The notes: generated by a model from the letters alone, not told the origin. DNA of 64,000 bases from Cephalopachus bancanus (GCA_027257055.1 JAPVLO010000073.1:1240001-1304000), one strand, 5' to 3'; shown: positions 50,767 through 63,489, numbered from the stretch's first letter. Translations and numbers: made by a program.

Positions 50767-51519
50767 CCAATATAATCTTAGTAGTCTCATCACAAACCAT
50801 TTTTCAATAAATTAAAAGTAATTACATACAAAGTTTAGCTCAGTTCTACCTAAACTATGATACATTCAAAATTATTGGAATCTAAACTTTTCTAATTATT
50901 TTCATTCCAACCTAGCATTAAAAATAAGTAAATAAACACATCAACAGTTTGCAGATATAATAAATTTTAGGACAATAGAATGCGCTAGCTCTATTCTATT
51001 GAGCTAATAAATCATATGAATTTCCTCAATTGCTATGAAAAAAGAAGAAATTTTGTTTAGTAACATATCAAACAAAAAGAAAATGTCTGACAGTCTGTAA
51101 AAGACCAGGTATTTTATCCAAAATGTTGACCTTTGCTATTGGCTATACTCTGGAATGTTATTGTGGAGCAAGCGTTTCCTCTTGTGACAGGAACACATGA
51201 AAAAAATCAGAAAAGTGAATTGTGGTTTGACTGAAGAGCACTGTGGTAGCTAAAAATAGACACTATTAACTCCTTTCAATACTCCTGGTGCCACTCTACA
51301 GGTTTTCCGATGAAAGTTTTCAGCTTAAAAGGCCACTATTTCTGCTATCTAGCGTGCTTTCTAAAATAATACTTGACTATCAATGTGTAAGGACAGAGAC
51401 TATTTCATAAGCAATCTGAAAAGCAAACCATTCCCCCCTAAAAAGCCTCCATTCTAAAACCAACAGACATGGTACTTAGATTATGGACAATGCTGAGACA
51501 GCTCACAGGGGTGACGCAG

Positions 51520-51690
51520 GCTGTGAACCAAGTCTGCTCCCGCAGCTGCTAGCAATCTCAGACAAGACCCTCAGGTTTCTCAAGGCTCAGTGTCCTCATT
51601 GCTAAAATGGGGGTGGTAATACCCTTTGTGTATCAATCACAAGGCTGTCTGCATTATCTATTACACCTGAAATGAAAGAATCTTTTATTC
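51520..51690 (+). repeat. MIR SINE fragment
   Basis: GCAATCTCAGACAAGACCCT, CAGTGTCCTCATTGCTAAAA and TGGGGGTGGTAATACCCTTT follow the MIR order. Confidence 0.65.
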
Positions 51691-52530
51691 ATTCATCCAT
51701 TCAATCAATCAATATTTACTGAACACCATCCATGCGCCCAACACTATTCTAGGCACTGGAAATACCACAGTGAACAGGACATGATTCTGACCTCAAAGAA
51801 CTTCCAATTCAGTGGGGTCGGTAGGCAAGTCAAGAGGTAAATCTCTAGCCAATGTGAGAATTGCCATGAAAGGCATGGAGTCAGAGGGTACACCTAAAAA
51901 AGTCTCCTCCCTTAGACCTAGAGTGCCCAGGCAGGTTTCTGGAAGAAGTACTGTGTAAGGAGTGGCCTGAATGATGAATAGGACTAGGCAATGAAGGGCT
52001 GGAGGAGTTTCCCAGGTATAAAGAGCAGCATGTGAAAAAACCCCTGAAGAACAGATAGCCCACATGGTACTATAGAGAAACCAAAGCAATTCAGTAGAGC
52101 TGACTCATAGGAAGCGGGGGAAGGCTGGGGAGTTTAGAGAGGCAGACAAAAATTAAATCATGAAGGACCTGGTAAGCCACCTTAAGTGGACTTTGCCCTG
52201 CAGGCGATAAGAAGCCAGAGGAAGGAAGGAAACAAGCAATCAGAAGTGGGGTTTAGAAAGATCACCAGAGCTGCAAAGAGCAGAATGAACTATAGGGAGC
52301 CAATGAGGGAAGCCAGCTAGGAACCCCTATTTCAGAAACTCACATAAGAGTTAGTTAGTGGTATCGGGTGGAGATTTTTTAAAAAGCAAATATATTCTAG
52401 ATATTTGCAAGGGACAGCATGGACAGGATTTGATATGTGGGGACAGTGGAGGAAATTAAGAATCAAAGATGATTTGGTTTTGGGCAACTGGAGGGTGATA
52501 ATGTCATTCACTGGAATTAGAAACACAGGA
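51691..52530 (+). mobile_element. L2 LINE fragment, sense
   Basis: CAATATTTACTGAACACCAT, ACTATTCTAGGCACTGGAAA, GAATGATGAATAGGACTAGG, TTAAATCATGAAGGACCTGG and ATAGGGAGCCAATGAGGGAA occur in L2 order. Confidence 0.7.
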
Positions 52531-52884
52531 CAGCTGTGTGGGTGCTGCAGGTAAGAAACTCACTTATCAATCTAAGGTGCTTTCCATATGCTGAGAGAGA
52601 TCAGGTGGGGAGCTCTGAAAACAGGCAGCTTTGGGAGTCTTCAGGATACAGGTATTAAAGCCAAGAGGATGCATGAAATTTCCCAGGAAGACCAAGTAAA
52701 ATGAGACAAGAATTAGGATTCTGTCAAACAACAACATTTAAAAGATAATTAGGTGGAAATCAGATAGAAACATGATTAAATAACTTTTACTTGGTGACTA
52801 TATTTGCCAGGCACTGGGCTGGACTCATTTTATAAATAAATCTGAAAAGTTACAACAACGCTATCAATTTGTTGGGCCACAATA

Positions 52885-52893
52885 TGTGTGTGT

Positions 52894-52960
<67 letters not shown>
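52885..52960. repeat. (GT)n microsatellite, long
   Basis: About 37 GT units with one TATG interruption near 52898. The longest simple repeat in the window, in CFTR intron 24. Confidence 0.97.
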
Positions 52961-52961
<1 letters not shown>

Positions 52962-52964
52962 CCC

Positions 52965-55115
52965 CTTGGGGTTCAATTCTTTTGAGAAGCTCTTTGGTCT
53001 ACACAGCTGGTATAATCAGTTTGGCACTGAGAAGCTGCAGAGAAGCTGTCTGAGCCTGCCTAGATGTTTTGGGATAGGGAAATTAAACAATCCCAGTTCT
53101 AGGTCTTAGGAACTCCCTTTCTCTTTCTTGAACTTGCTTTAAATTCTTTCATAAAATGATAAGACACACAGTGCTAAGATGAAGAAATGGACCTAGGTCA
53201 TAAAGGGAAAGGCGGTTGTTTGGGCCAGCTTTGGTTCTAAGCCTTTGAGCTAGTAATTAGGCATGAGTCTTCATGGCTTCATAAAATGCTGTCCAGATCA
53301 GCAAGGATACGGTTCCACACTGGAGTTTAAGGCCAAGCCACACTAGGAATAAAGCTTCTTTTACCTGGCATTGTCATAGTATGTATTTTTAACTTCCATT
53401 TGGGAGAATGGGGAATTCTGCAGGAGGTACTACAGGTTTAAGATCCAATGTTTGGCTATTTGTCATTACTCAGTTCATTTCCTTCTAGAGATATATGTCA
53501 CACCAAAATCCCAGAGAAGCACTAAATGTGATGACATACACCTTGGTTTACTCCACAGTCCTGGCTTACACCTCTTGTTCTAGTCTCTTATCCAGTATAG
53601 AGTTTGACACAACCCCAAACGTCCTATTAGGATAAATTATAGGATCACTCATATAGGAATAAAACCTAGTCCTTGTAACTTTTAAACCCAAATGCCTTTC
53701 TGCTTCTCTAGACTGTTCCTTTCTTATTTGCTTATAGGCTATTTTCAGGCCTCCTCATCAAAATCATCACTACTAGTCAAAGCACATTACTACTCAACAA
53801 AAACTTAGCACTACTACTCAAAGCACTCATGATATTAAAGTTAGAACAGCCTTGTTGTGAACAGCAAATTACTAAAAAGGGGATTAGTAAAAAGATAGAC
53901 CTAAGTATGAACTGGTCGAATAAAAATCTAAACTGTAAAATTTTTGCATTATATAGGTATTTAAAATCATAACTACATATTATAAAATTTTAGATCGTTT
54001 TTATGATCCTGCTTTCCTGTAAATTTTATTGTGACTTGGCAATACTTGCAGATTTTATAAAAGTGAATGTCTTCCTTCCCAAGTTTCTCTCCCACCACAT
54101 TATGTTCCTGTAGTTCATCCTCTGAAGTTACATCAAAGATCTTAAAATCTGTCACTTGCAATTTAGTTAATGTTTTCTTTAAAAACCCTTGTGTTTGTTG
54201 GGTAATAAGGAAACTTTGATAATGAAAACGGTTAATCTAAGTGCATTTTATTAGGGGCACGTCAAGGTTGAGCACTCAACAGGTAAGTGTTTAACACTCG
54301 CAAGCATTTCAAAGGCTCCTGGTCAGGTCCATTCTGAAGGGAGGCAGAAAAAGGGAACGTTTGGAATAAAGAGAAATAGAGCTACAAGGAACAAAGGTTC
54401 TAAGAGTGGGATGACGTTGTCCTCTAAGAAGACCTTTGAGGTCCCATGATTTTGTTCTGCCGCCATCCAGAGCTTTGGACTTAAACCTCAAGTTTAATCA
54501 AATAGAACAAAATGTTTCCTTTTTCTTTACTATAATGCTTATATTTCAAAAATTATAAGTTTGCAGTTAGGGTGTTCTGTTAGGGGAATCAAGAATTTCA
54601 CTCCAGTTCTTCCCTTCCCCCAATTTCTTCCATATAATGCCTTCAATTATAACGAATCAATTGTTGGATAAACATAGGGCATTATTTGGAAATTTTGATT
54701 CTATTTTAGTCTGTATATTTCCTATATGATGTCCTAATGACTTCAAAGGATGTGCATACCTCACCTAGGTCAATGTGGCATTTTGCCTGGCAGTGCCCAT
54801 AGTCATATCCCCAAAAGGCAGATGACTCCTGGTGACTTCCACAGAAGACTATTGTCATTTTCAGGTTCCCTAGAATGAGTATCATTCTTCTGTGCTATAC
54901 CAGAGGAGTCTTCCAGAGAAGTATATCATGTCAAACCTCCTTGCACTGGAAGAGCTTCAGAACCCAGATAGGGAGTAGCTAAGAAGGTATGGAGAGATGA
55001 ACCCTTTTATCAGGGATAATGCCAGTGCACTGTAGTTGCCTGGGTCTTTTCTAATTCATGTCTCATTGATGAAAATTGGTTAGGGAAGGCCAAAGTAATG
55101 CTATCTTATGTGGCC
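52965..55115. other. CFTR intron 24 interior, nothing recognised
   Basis: No gene or named repeat was seen. The frames at 53973-54161 (-) and 54309-54491 (-) have no known domain. Confidence 0.4.
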
Positions 55116-55466
55116 TGTTATAGGTTGAATGCTTGTAGTATCCTCCCCAAATTCATATGGTGAAACCCAAACTCCCAAGGAAATAGGATTAGAAAGTGAG
55201 ACCTTTGAGAGATAATTTAGGTCATGAGGGCTCTGCCCTAAATCTGTTGTTTGGATCAGTACTCTTGTAAAAGAGACCCCAGAAAGAAGAAACACAGTGA
55301 AAGCACATCCACTTATAAAGAAGCAGGCCTTCACTAGACACTAAATCTGCTGGCATGGTTGATTTGGGACTTTACAGTCAACAAAACTGTGAGAAATCAA
55401 TGTCTGCTGTTTATAAGCCACTCAAGTCATGGTATTTTGTTGTAGCAGACTGAATGAACTAAGACA
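55116..55466 (+). repeat. 5' LTR of the MaLR provirus
   Basis: Starts TGTTATAGGTTGAATGCTTG and ends GAATGAACTAAGACA. Landmarks: AAATTCATATGGTGAAACCC, TTTAGGTCATGAGGGCTCTG, AACTGTGAGAAATCAATGTC, TTATAAGCCACTCAAGTC. Confidence 0.85.
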
Positions 55467-56207
55467 GAAAATTGGTACTGGCAGTTGGGGCTGCTGAAAC
55501 AAATATCCGATGTGGAAGCAGCTTTGGAGCTGGGTAATGGGTAAAGGCAGGAGTTTTGAGTTGTATACTAGAAAAAACCTATATTGCCATAAATGGACTG
55601 CTAAAGGCAATTATGGGAAGGGCTCAGAAGGAAACTGTATAAAAAGCTACAGTCTTCTTAGAGAATACCCAAGTGGCCATGAGAAGAATATTGGCAGAAA
55701 TATGGACGGTAAATGTCATTCTGATGAGCTTTCAGATGGAAATGAGGAACATGTTATTGGACAATGGGGGGAAGGCCATCCTTGTTATAAAGTAGCAAAG
55801 AACTTGTCTGCGTTGTGTTTGTGTCTACTGTTTTGTAGAAAGCAGAACTGAAATTGGATATTTGGCTAAGGAAATACCTAAGCAAAATGTTGAAGGAGCA
55901 GCTTGGTTCTTCTTAGCTGCTTATAGTAAAATACAAGATGAGAAATAACTTAAAGATGAAATTGTTGATCAAAAGAGGAGTAGAACTTTAAAATTTGGAA
56001 AATTCTCAGCCTATCCATATTGTAAAAAATGAGAACACCTGCTAAAGAGAGAACACAAAGGGTGTAGCCAAATTTGATTAGGAGATTACTATAGACCAGT
56101 CATCTCAATAGAAACTAGGAGCTATTCATCAAGATAATGGGGAAATTAGTCAGCTATCTAAACAGGAGCCAGGACCTATGGCCCACGACAATAGAAGAAT
56201 GATCCCA

Positions 56208-56493
56208 GCCGGGCTTGGTGGCTCAGCCTGTAATCCCACGCCTTTGGGAGGCTGAGGTGAGTGGATTGCCTGAGCCCGCGGGTTCGAGACCCGCCTGGGC
56301 AGTGAGACCTCATCTCTACAATAAATCAAAAAATCAGCTGGGCGTGGTAGTGCATGCCTGTAATTCCAGCTACTTGGAAGGCTGAGACGGAAGGATCGCC
56401 AGAGCCCAGCAGGTCGAGGCTGCGGTGGCCGGGAGCTGCCACTGCACTCCAGTCTGGGCGACAGAGTGAGACTCCAACTCAAAAAAAAAAAAA
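56208..56493 (+). mobile_element. Young lineage-specific dimeric Alu in the MaLR internal region
   Basis: GCTTGGTGGCTCAGCCTGTA, ACAATAAATCAAAAAATCAG and CTCCAACTC. Target-site duplication AGAAGAATGATCCC (56193-56206) against AGAAGAATGACCCC (about 56496-56509). Confidence 0.94.
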
Positions 56494-57407
56494 GAAGAAG
56501 AATGACCCCAAAGCCAAATTGGAGATCTAGACTGTCTCTCTCATCATGAGTCCAGAGTACAAAAGCCTGAGGGGAAGAAAGATTTCAAAGGAAGGGCTGC
56601 CACCTCCCTGTCCTTCCTTACATACAGACTTCACCTCCCATAATTCATTACCATGCATCTCCACCAACCCAGGAACAGCTCTGTAAAATCCCAGTGTGTG
56701 TGTACTACATCCAGCAAAGCTATGGGGTCATGGCTGCCTCCATCTAGATTTCACAGGATGCCTCAGAGGGTCACAAGACCCAGGCAGAAAGCCACCACAG
56801 GGGTGGGGCCACAACAGAGAATCCCCACTAGGGTAATGCCCAGTTGAAGCTATGGAGGTGGGGTCACCCCTGCAATCCCAGACCAGTAGAATGACCAGGC
56901 ATGCAATTCCAGTCTGGGGGAACTACAGGTGTGAGATTGGAGCACAGAGCTGCTGCAGGACACAGTTGACCAAATCCATGGGGGCACAGCCTCCACCCCA
57001 GTGTGTCCAGAAGCTGTCACCCCACCCCTATGAGCGTGGAGGGCAAAGCAAAGAAAATTATCCTCAAGCATTAAGTTTTGGACTTGCTAGAGACCTGTCA
57101 CTCCTTTATTCTTTTCTTTTTCTCCCTTTTGGAACAGGAATGTCTAGCCTGTGCCTGTCTCACTATTTACTTTGAAACCACATAATATGTTTGGTTTCTC
57201 AGGTTCACAGCTGGAGAACAAATTGCCTAAAGATGAATCAGACATGTCTTAAGTCTCACCCTATCTGATTTAGATATTTAGATGAGACTTTAGACGTCAA
57301 ATTTTTAAGTTGGTGGTATAACAAGTTAAGAATTTGGAGGCTATTAGGATGGAATGAATGAAATTTGTATGTGAGAAGGACATGAATTTTGAGGGCCAGG
57401 AGTGAAA

Positions 57408-57797
57408 TGCTATGGTCTAAATGTCTGCGCCCCCCTCAATTCAAATGTTAAAATGCTAACCCTCCCCTCAGTCTAGATAGAGACAGTAATGCCCCCACAG
57501 GTATTAGGAGATGGGACTTTGGGGAGGTGATTAGGTCATGAGGATTAAGCCCTCATGAATGGGATTAGTGCCCTTATTATAAAAGAGATACCAGAGAGGT
57601 CTTGCCCCTTTCACTATATAAGGACATAGCAAGAAACTAAAAACTAACACTCAAAGTGGGCCTCCACCAGACAACAAATCTGCTGACACTTTGATCTTGG
57701 ACTTCTCAGTCTCCAGAACTGTGAAAAATAATTTCTCTTGTTTATAAGCCACTCAATCTTCAGTATTTTGTCACAGCAGCCTGAATGGACCAAGGCA
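57408..57797 (+). repeat. 3' LTR of the MaLR provirus
   Basis: Starts TGCTATGGTCTAAATGTCTG and ends GGACCAAGGCA. Landmarks: AGGTGATTAGGTCATGAGGA, GAATGGGATTAGTGCCCTTA, CTTGGACTTCTCAGTCTCCA, TTATAAGCCACTCAATCTTC. It differs clearly from the 5' LTR, as expected for an old insertion. Confidence 0.85.
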
Positions 57798-57899
57798 GAC
57801 AGGGCCTGATATTTGGAGCCTTACCACTGAGGAGAAGGACAAGACCAATAAATAATACTGGGTGATCCAGGTAAATTAGAATACTCCATTTTAAAGTTG

Positions 57900-57929
57900 T
57901 ACACACACACACACACACACACATACACA
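57900..57929. repeat. (CA)n microsatellite
   Basis: About 11 CA units with one TA interruption, about 90 bp from CFTR exon 24. Confidence 0.93.
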
Positions 57930-57963
57930 AAAGTGTGTAAAATGATCTCAGCTATGACAACTA

Positions 57964-58104
<141 letters not shown>

Positions 58105-58204
58105 CTATAGCAATAAAGAAAAGAAGAAGGCATAAATAACCTAAACATATTTTTTTTTCTCTTATTGTACTGTACTTCAAATCCCTACTTGAAGGATTTT
58201 CTTT

Positions 58205-58418
58205 CAAGACCAGCCTGGGCAACTTGATGAGACCTCATCTATACAATAAATAAAAAAATTAGCCAGGTGTGGCAGCACACACCTGTAGTTCCAACTACTT
58301 GGAAGGCTGAGGTAGAAGGATCACCTGAGCCCAGCAAGTCAAGGCTGCTGTGGCCATGAGCGTGCCACTGCGCTCCAACGTGGGTGATAGAGTGAGACTC
58401 CTGCTCAAAAAAAAAAAT
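58205..58418 (+). mobile_element. Alu, 5' truncated, lineage type
   Basis: Starts mid left monomer (CAAGACCAGCCTGGGCAACT), has ACAATAAATAAAAAAATTAG and ends CTCCTGCTCAAAAAAAA. Confidence 0.9.
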
Positions 58419-58437
58419 CATAAAAATGGGGTTCTGA

Positions 58438-58493
58438 GCTGGGCATGCTGGTCTCCCAAAGTGTCATCCCAGCACTTTGGGAGGCGGAGGCAT
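58438..58493 (+). mobile_element. Alu left-end fragment
   Basis: GAGCTGGGCATGCTGGTCTC then CATCCCAGCACTTTGGGAGG, with a short rearrangement between, only 56 bp. Confidence 0.7.
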
Positions 58494-60069
58494 AAAACAA
58501 CAAACACCCATGTACTTACCATCTAGATATTAATTTTATAATGTTTGATTTGTATCCTTTTTAAAGAAAAAAATTACAGCAACATTTGAAAACACTTGTG
58601 AACATTTTACTAAGTCTAATATCTTTAGAATAAAGAAACTGAGATAATTGTAAACTGTGGGAAATTAAAAATTTTTATTCCTAGCAGCATTTCTTATTGT
58701 AAACAAATACAATATAAAATTAAAAAGTTAATAAACAGTTTGTAAATTATAATTTTGGGAATAATTTACCATTTCATATTTTCCTTGATAAGCTCAGATT
58801 CCTAAGGGATTCTGAAATTGCATTAATTTATACTTATTAAGACACACATGCTCATCTTGTCTATAGACCAAGGCATATATCTACTTATATGACCAGACAG
58901 GCACAGGAGAACCACAACTTAGAAATCAGTGAAAGAGCAGAAATCAAATATTTGTTTAACTGAATACACATTACAGAAGGGAAGCAGAAGTGACTAATCC
59001 TGGTGAGGTAAGAAAATGATCATCTAATTCTCTGCATGGAGCATTGCACAGCTAGCACCCTGAGACACTCTACTTGCCATACCAATGTCTACTTATACTA
59101 CCTATATGATTAAAAATTATCTTAAAATAAAATCATTGTCTTATTGGGAAATGCTGATACAATAATAACAATAATTTAGTTATTGCTTTGTACATAGGGG
59201 TAAACTGAAAAAAATACTTTTGGTGTTATCGTTTGGAATAATTTTTTTTTTTTTTTTTGCTTTTGGTTAATAACATCCATTAAGGGGAACTAAGAACTAA
59301 ATTTCTTGAAGCTGTAGTTTTCACAAGCTGCCTTAGACAGAGAGAATGCTCAGTGTCTTTCTATTCTTCAAGGAACACACAAGGTAAGTTGGCTCCAGAT
59401 TAATGGTATCTGTGTCTCTCATGCAGAAGAGTATCCTCACCAAGACAGCCAAGTTCAAGGAGGGTCATATTAGAGACCTCTTTTCCCAGGGCATAATTTA
59501 TTGTTTAGAGACCAAAGTTGTTGCCAAAAGTCTCAGGAACTCTCTGGAGAGGGCAATCAGAACCCTTAAGCTGATATTTCTCAACCTGCATAAAAACTAC
59601 CTTCCTGAAGAGCACCTACGTTGCTTTACAGAAGAGGATATAAGGGATGAGTATACGACTGGGAGCAGAAAATATGTGATGGATCTATTGTGCATTCACC
59701 TCCAAGCTTCTAAGTAAATGAAAACAATGTACAAATAATCTAAAGAGAGCAGACAAAGGGCATTATTAGGGAACTCTGACAAACTAAAAAGAATCCAACA
59801 TGAAGTGGCTCTGATAACTTGAGTCAATTCATTATTTAAGCAATTGGGTTTATTTAGTACCTAAAGTTCAAAGGCTTGCCAATAGAATATTGTCATTGGC
59901 TGTTTTTTAAAACATATTTTTCTTTTTTATATAGTGGTTCTTTATGTAAACAGTTTCCAGCATTATTGAGAAGGACCGGAAATAACTGTAAGGGTTAACC
60001 AAGTATTAGACAATATATTATGTGCTGCAGAAAAGTGATCTCCACTAAGAGGCTTAGACAGAGCTTCCA

Positions 60070-60295
60070 CTTATGGTAGGCTTAACATGCACCATGCCCT
60101 GGGCCAAGCTCATTACATGAATTATTTCCATCTTCATATCAACCTAATGAGAAACATCCTATTATTTCACATGAAGAAATGGCAGCTTGGAGAAGAAGCT
60201 TAAGTGACTTGCTCAAAGTCATTTAGCTAGTAAATAGCTGGAACTAGAATTCAAAACCAAGGGTGTTTGTCTCCAAACCTGTGCTCCTCACCATC
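60070..60295 (+). repeat. MIR SINE, near full length
   Basis: CCATGCCCTGGGCCAAGCTC, TCATATCAACCTAATGAGAA, GAAGAAATGGCAGCTTGGAG and AGTCATTTAGCTAGTAAATA occur in MIR order. Confidence 0.8.
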
Positions 60296-60829
60296 ACAGC
60301 AAAATGGCTCAAGTTGCTTGTGGGCCAGTTTCTCCCCCTATTTGGAGTTCAGGAGAGACTAAAGGTTGAACAGGGTAGTCTGACAATCTAATTCCCTGCA
60401 TGGAGCATTGCAAAAAGAGGCCATCGGTGCTCTGCAGTACATTCTTTATTTAAACACTGTTATCCATTCCTCTATCCACAGGCTCAGTTCCTGGAAAGAA
60501 TAGCTTCTTTGTATGCAGGACCTCTTGTGTAACTTTCAATAGACTTACACATCTAATGGAAGCATACAAGTAGAAATGTTTACTTTGGACAAATGAAATA
60601 ATGATAAAATAATAATTTATCCTGAAAGACTCTGGGTGGAGAACAAAGATATTATAGCGTCAATACAAAGTTATGAAAGGAAACGTGGCTTGCAAAGATG
60701 CCATAGTAAAGTAGTTCTGGCCTGGAAGGTATGTCTGCAAATAGCAACCCAGCCTCTTTGCTCCTCAGTGTTCTATAAAATGGGGAAATACTATCTCTCT
60801 TTTCAAATCTACTCTACCTCTAGGCTTCC

Positions 60830-61600
60830 GCATCTCAGTATCTTCATCTCCTCAATCCAGAAATTTAGGTGTCATCTTTTCCCCCGATCTTCCCAAATAT
60901 GAGAAATTAATGATGAGTCAGTGGATTGTCTTCTCCGGACCATGGTAAAGGCCTCCTACTTGACTTCTTCCCTTTCACTCTTGCTTCTCTTCCCACCCAT
61001 TCTCATTTAGTAACCAAAGCAATTCACTACACGCAACAAGTAGACCATTTTATTAATCTTCTAAAAAACCTTCAAAGGCTTTATACTACACTCAGGACAA
61101 AATGCAACATCCTTAAGATGGCCTACAAGAACCTACATGATTTAGCCCATTCTATCTCTCTGGCTTACTTAGCGCCCCTCTCCATACTCTCTTCCCTTTC
61201 TTACTCGCACCATACTGGGTTTCTTTTCCTTCCCCAGCTCCTTCACACATTGGACTCTCCCGGCCTGGAAATTTCATCCCCTACATTCTTCCCATGACCA
61301 AATGCATCCTTCAGGTTTCAAATTAAATGTCACTTCCTCAGGAGCATCTTTCCTGATCCTCAATACCAAATAAGGTCTCTTAATACATAGTCTCATAACA
61401 CCTCAGGAGCATCTTTCCTGATCCTCAATACCAAATAAGGTCTCTTAATACATAGTCTCATAACACCTATATTGGTTATATATGCACCTGTGAGCATTTC
61501 GTTATTAATGTTCCTAATAGACAACTTGCTAAGTACCCTGTCGTTAGCACAAACTTTGTTCATGACATATTCTCAATAAATGTTGCCTGAATGAATGAAC
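60830..61600 (-). mobile_element. L2 LINE, antisense
   Basis: TTTAGGTGTCATCTTTTCCC, CAACATCCTTAAGATGGCCT, ACAAGAACCTACATGATTTA, TCAAATTAAATGTCACTTCC and ATTCTCAATAAATGTTGCCT occur in antisense L2 order. It includes a 65-bp tandem duplication. Confidence 0.82.
61336..61465. repeat. Perfect 65-bp tandem duplication
   Basis: The unit starting CCTCAGGAGCATCTTTCCTG and ending TAGTCTCATAACA occurs at 61336-61400 and again at 61401-61465, with no difference that I can see. Confidence 0.97.
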
Positions 61601-61773
61601 TGGTAAGAAAATAAGAAGTAAAGATACAAGAACATCAAATCAGAGTTCAGAACATGTTATTTTTCTTCCTTCTGAAATAGCTACTACAATCTACTATCTT
61701 GTTTCAGGTCAGAAGGGATTTATATACATCACAAACACACATATCATATATAACTCTATTAAAATGTGGCCCA

Positions 61774-62055
61774 GGCCAGGCATGGGGCCTCACACCTGTA
61801 CTTCCAGTAGGGGGCCAAGGCAGGAGGATCACTTGAGAACAGAAGTTTGAGTCCAGCCTGGGAAACATAGAGACACTGTCTCTACAAAAAAATTAAAAAA
61901 CTAGCTGGGTGTGGTAGCATGCACCTGTGGTTCTAACTACTTGGGAGGCTGAAGTGGAAGGATTGCTTGAGCCCAGGAGTTAATCAGGGTTGCAGTGAGC
62001 CATGACTGCACCATTGCACTTCAGCCTGAGCAACAGAGCAAGATTCTGTCTCAAT
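61774..62055 (+). mobile_element. AluJ-like, left member of a tandem pair
   Basis: GGCCAGGCATGGGGCCTCAC to CAAGATTCTGTCTCAATT. Its left target-site duplication AAAATGTGGCCCA is at 61761-61773; the matching copy lies only after the second Alu (62353-62365, one mismatch). Confidence 0.9.
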
Positions 62056-62352
62056 TAAAACTCGGTGGCTCAGCCTGTAATCCCGTGCCTTGGGAAGCTG
62101 AGGTGAGTGAATTGCCTGAGCCCGCGGGTTCAAGACCCGCCTGGGCAACTTGGCGAGCCCTCACCTCTACAATAAATCAAAAAATTAGCCAGGCGTGGTA
62201 GCGCAGGCCTGTAGTTCCGGCTACTTGGGAGGATGAAGCAGAAGGATTGCCGGAGCCCCGCAGGTCGAGGCTGCGGTGGCCGGGAGCGGCCACTGCACTC
62301 CAGTCTGGGCAACAGAGTGAGACTTCGACTCAAGAAAAAGAAAAAAAAAAAA
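62056..62352 (+). mobile_element. Young lineage-specific Alu inserted in the tail of the older Alu
   Basis: Starts a few bases into the element at AACTCGGTGGCTCAGCCTGT and ends GTGAGACTTCGACTCAAG before an A tail. It has many intact CpG sites. It has no own flanking duplication that I can separate from the A-rich tail. Confidence 0.9.
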
Positions 62353-62889
62353 AAAGTGTGGCCCAAATGTTTATAAGCATCACAATTTTTAAAGGAATAC
62401 TATGAACAGCTTATTAAAAATTTGACTGTTCTTTATAATTGCTTGGGAAATGGTTTACCTAACTTTTACTCACAATAGGGTAGTCTAATAATTTATATAC
62501 AATATCTGTTAAATGAATGTTAATATAGTATATATTAATTAATTTTAGCTAAAATAGATACATATTCAAAATTACGAAGAAGGAAAGGTCTTGTTAAAAT
62601 TAGACATCCCAAAGTTTTAGGTGTGGTGAATTTGATATCATTCAGAAATTCTGAAGGTCCTTTGTTTATAGTTTATTGTCTAGCATAAGTTAATGAAGTA
62701 CTCCTCTAGTTGAAAAAAACCAAAACAAACAAATCTAATTGAACACACTGGTTCAGTTAGAATTCAATTTCATACAGTTAGTCATTCCATTCTTATATTA
62801 CAAATAGTATCTGGCACTTTCTTGCTTCCAGAGGTGCCAGTGGATGTTTTAGTTCTGTTCTCTAAATTGTTTAAACTTTCCACAAACTC

Positions 62890-63005
62890 ATCTCTAAGGC
62901 TGAAAGATCCTTGGAGGTCACCTAAGTCCTTTTCCTTGGTTTATAAATGAAACAGCCAAGGCCATAAGAAGTTACATAGCTTGGCCAATGTGATATAGTC
63001 AGACT
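62890..63005 (+). repeat. MIR SINE fragment
   Basis: TTATAAATGAAACAGCCAAG, GCCATAAGAAGTTACATAGC and TTGGCCAATGTGATATAGTC fit the MIR core. Confidence 0.6.
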
Positions 63006-63489
63006 GATTGTTCAGCAAAATATATACCTGAAACTATCAAACACAATGAACTCTTATCTCTCTTTTAAGAAACTTCACTGATAGGAAAGTTAGGATGTGC
63101 AAATATTTAATATTTATCTAATGTCGTGTATGGTATAAAGAGCAATTCTTGAGACTAGGGAAGAATAAGGGCACTATTATTCCCCTTGTGATTAACTTAT
63201 TTGCTACAGTTGACTCGGCAACTCAACTCAGTGGCAACATCTGAGCCTACATGGAGTTCTCAGAACTGGTCATGTATCACTGCAACAGGCATTATGAAAC
63301 TGAATATCAAATGAAAAAAAAAGCACAATTTGGCTTCTGTGGTGACTAAATGTAATATAAATTATGTAAGTGGGAAGTGTGACTTTATCTTTAAGCATAT
63401 AGTGTTGTTTTGTTTTGACTTGGAAGGGAAATATCTATTGTAGGTGGATAGATTGATAACTAATGTACATATGTGTATGTGTGTACATA

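Larger units (their letters stand above)
55116..57797 (+). mobile_element. MLT1-type MaLR provirus with two LTRs
   Basis: Two LTRs in the same direction at 55116-55466 and 57408-57797 with internal sequence between. The internal 5' part (TTGGTACTGGCAGTTGGGGC, AGCAGCTTTGGAGCTGGGTAATGG near 55520) is typical of MaLR internal regions. The internal region has no intact frame, only short broken ones, and carries a young Alu (56208-56493). No target-site duplication was found. It lies antisense to CFTR. Confidence 0.85.

Noticed and set aside
55510..55851. 113-codon frame after the first MaLR LTR
   Set aside because: Internal MaLR sequence with no recognisable retroviral protein domain; a remnant, not a gene.
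59403..59717. 104-codon open frame on the + strand in CFTR intron 23
   Set aside because: I recognise no family. It lacks splice signals and a poly-A tail typical of a processed pseudogene. It could be decayed repeat or chance.
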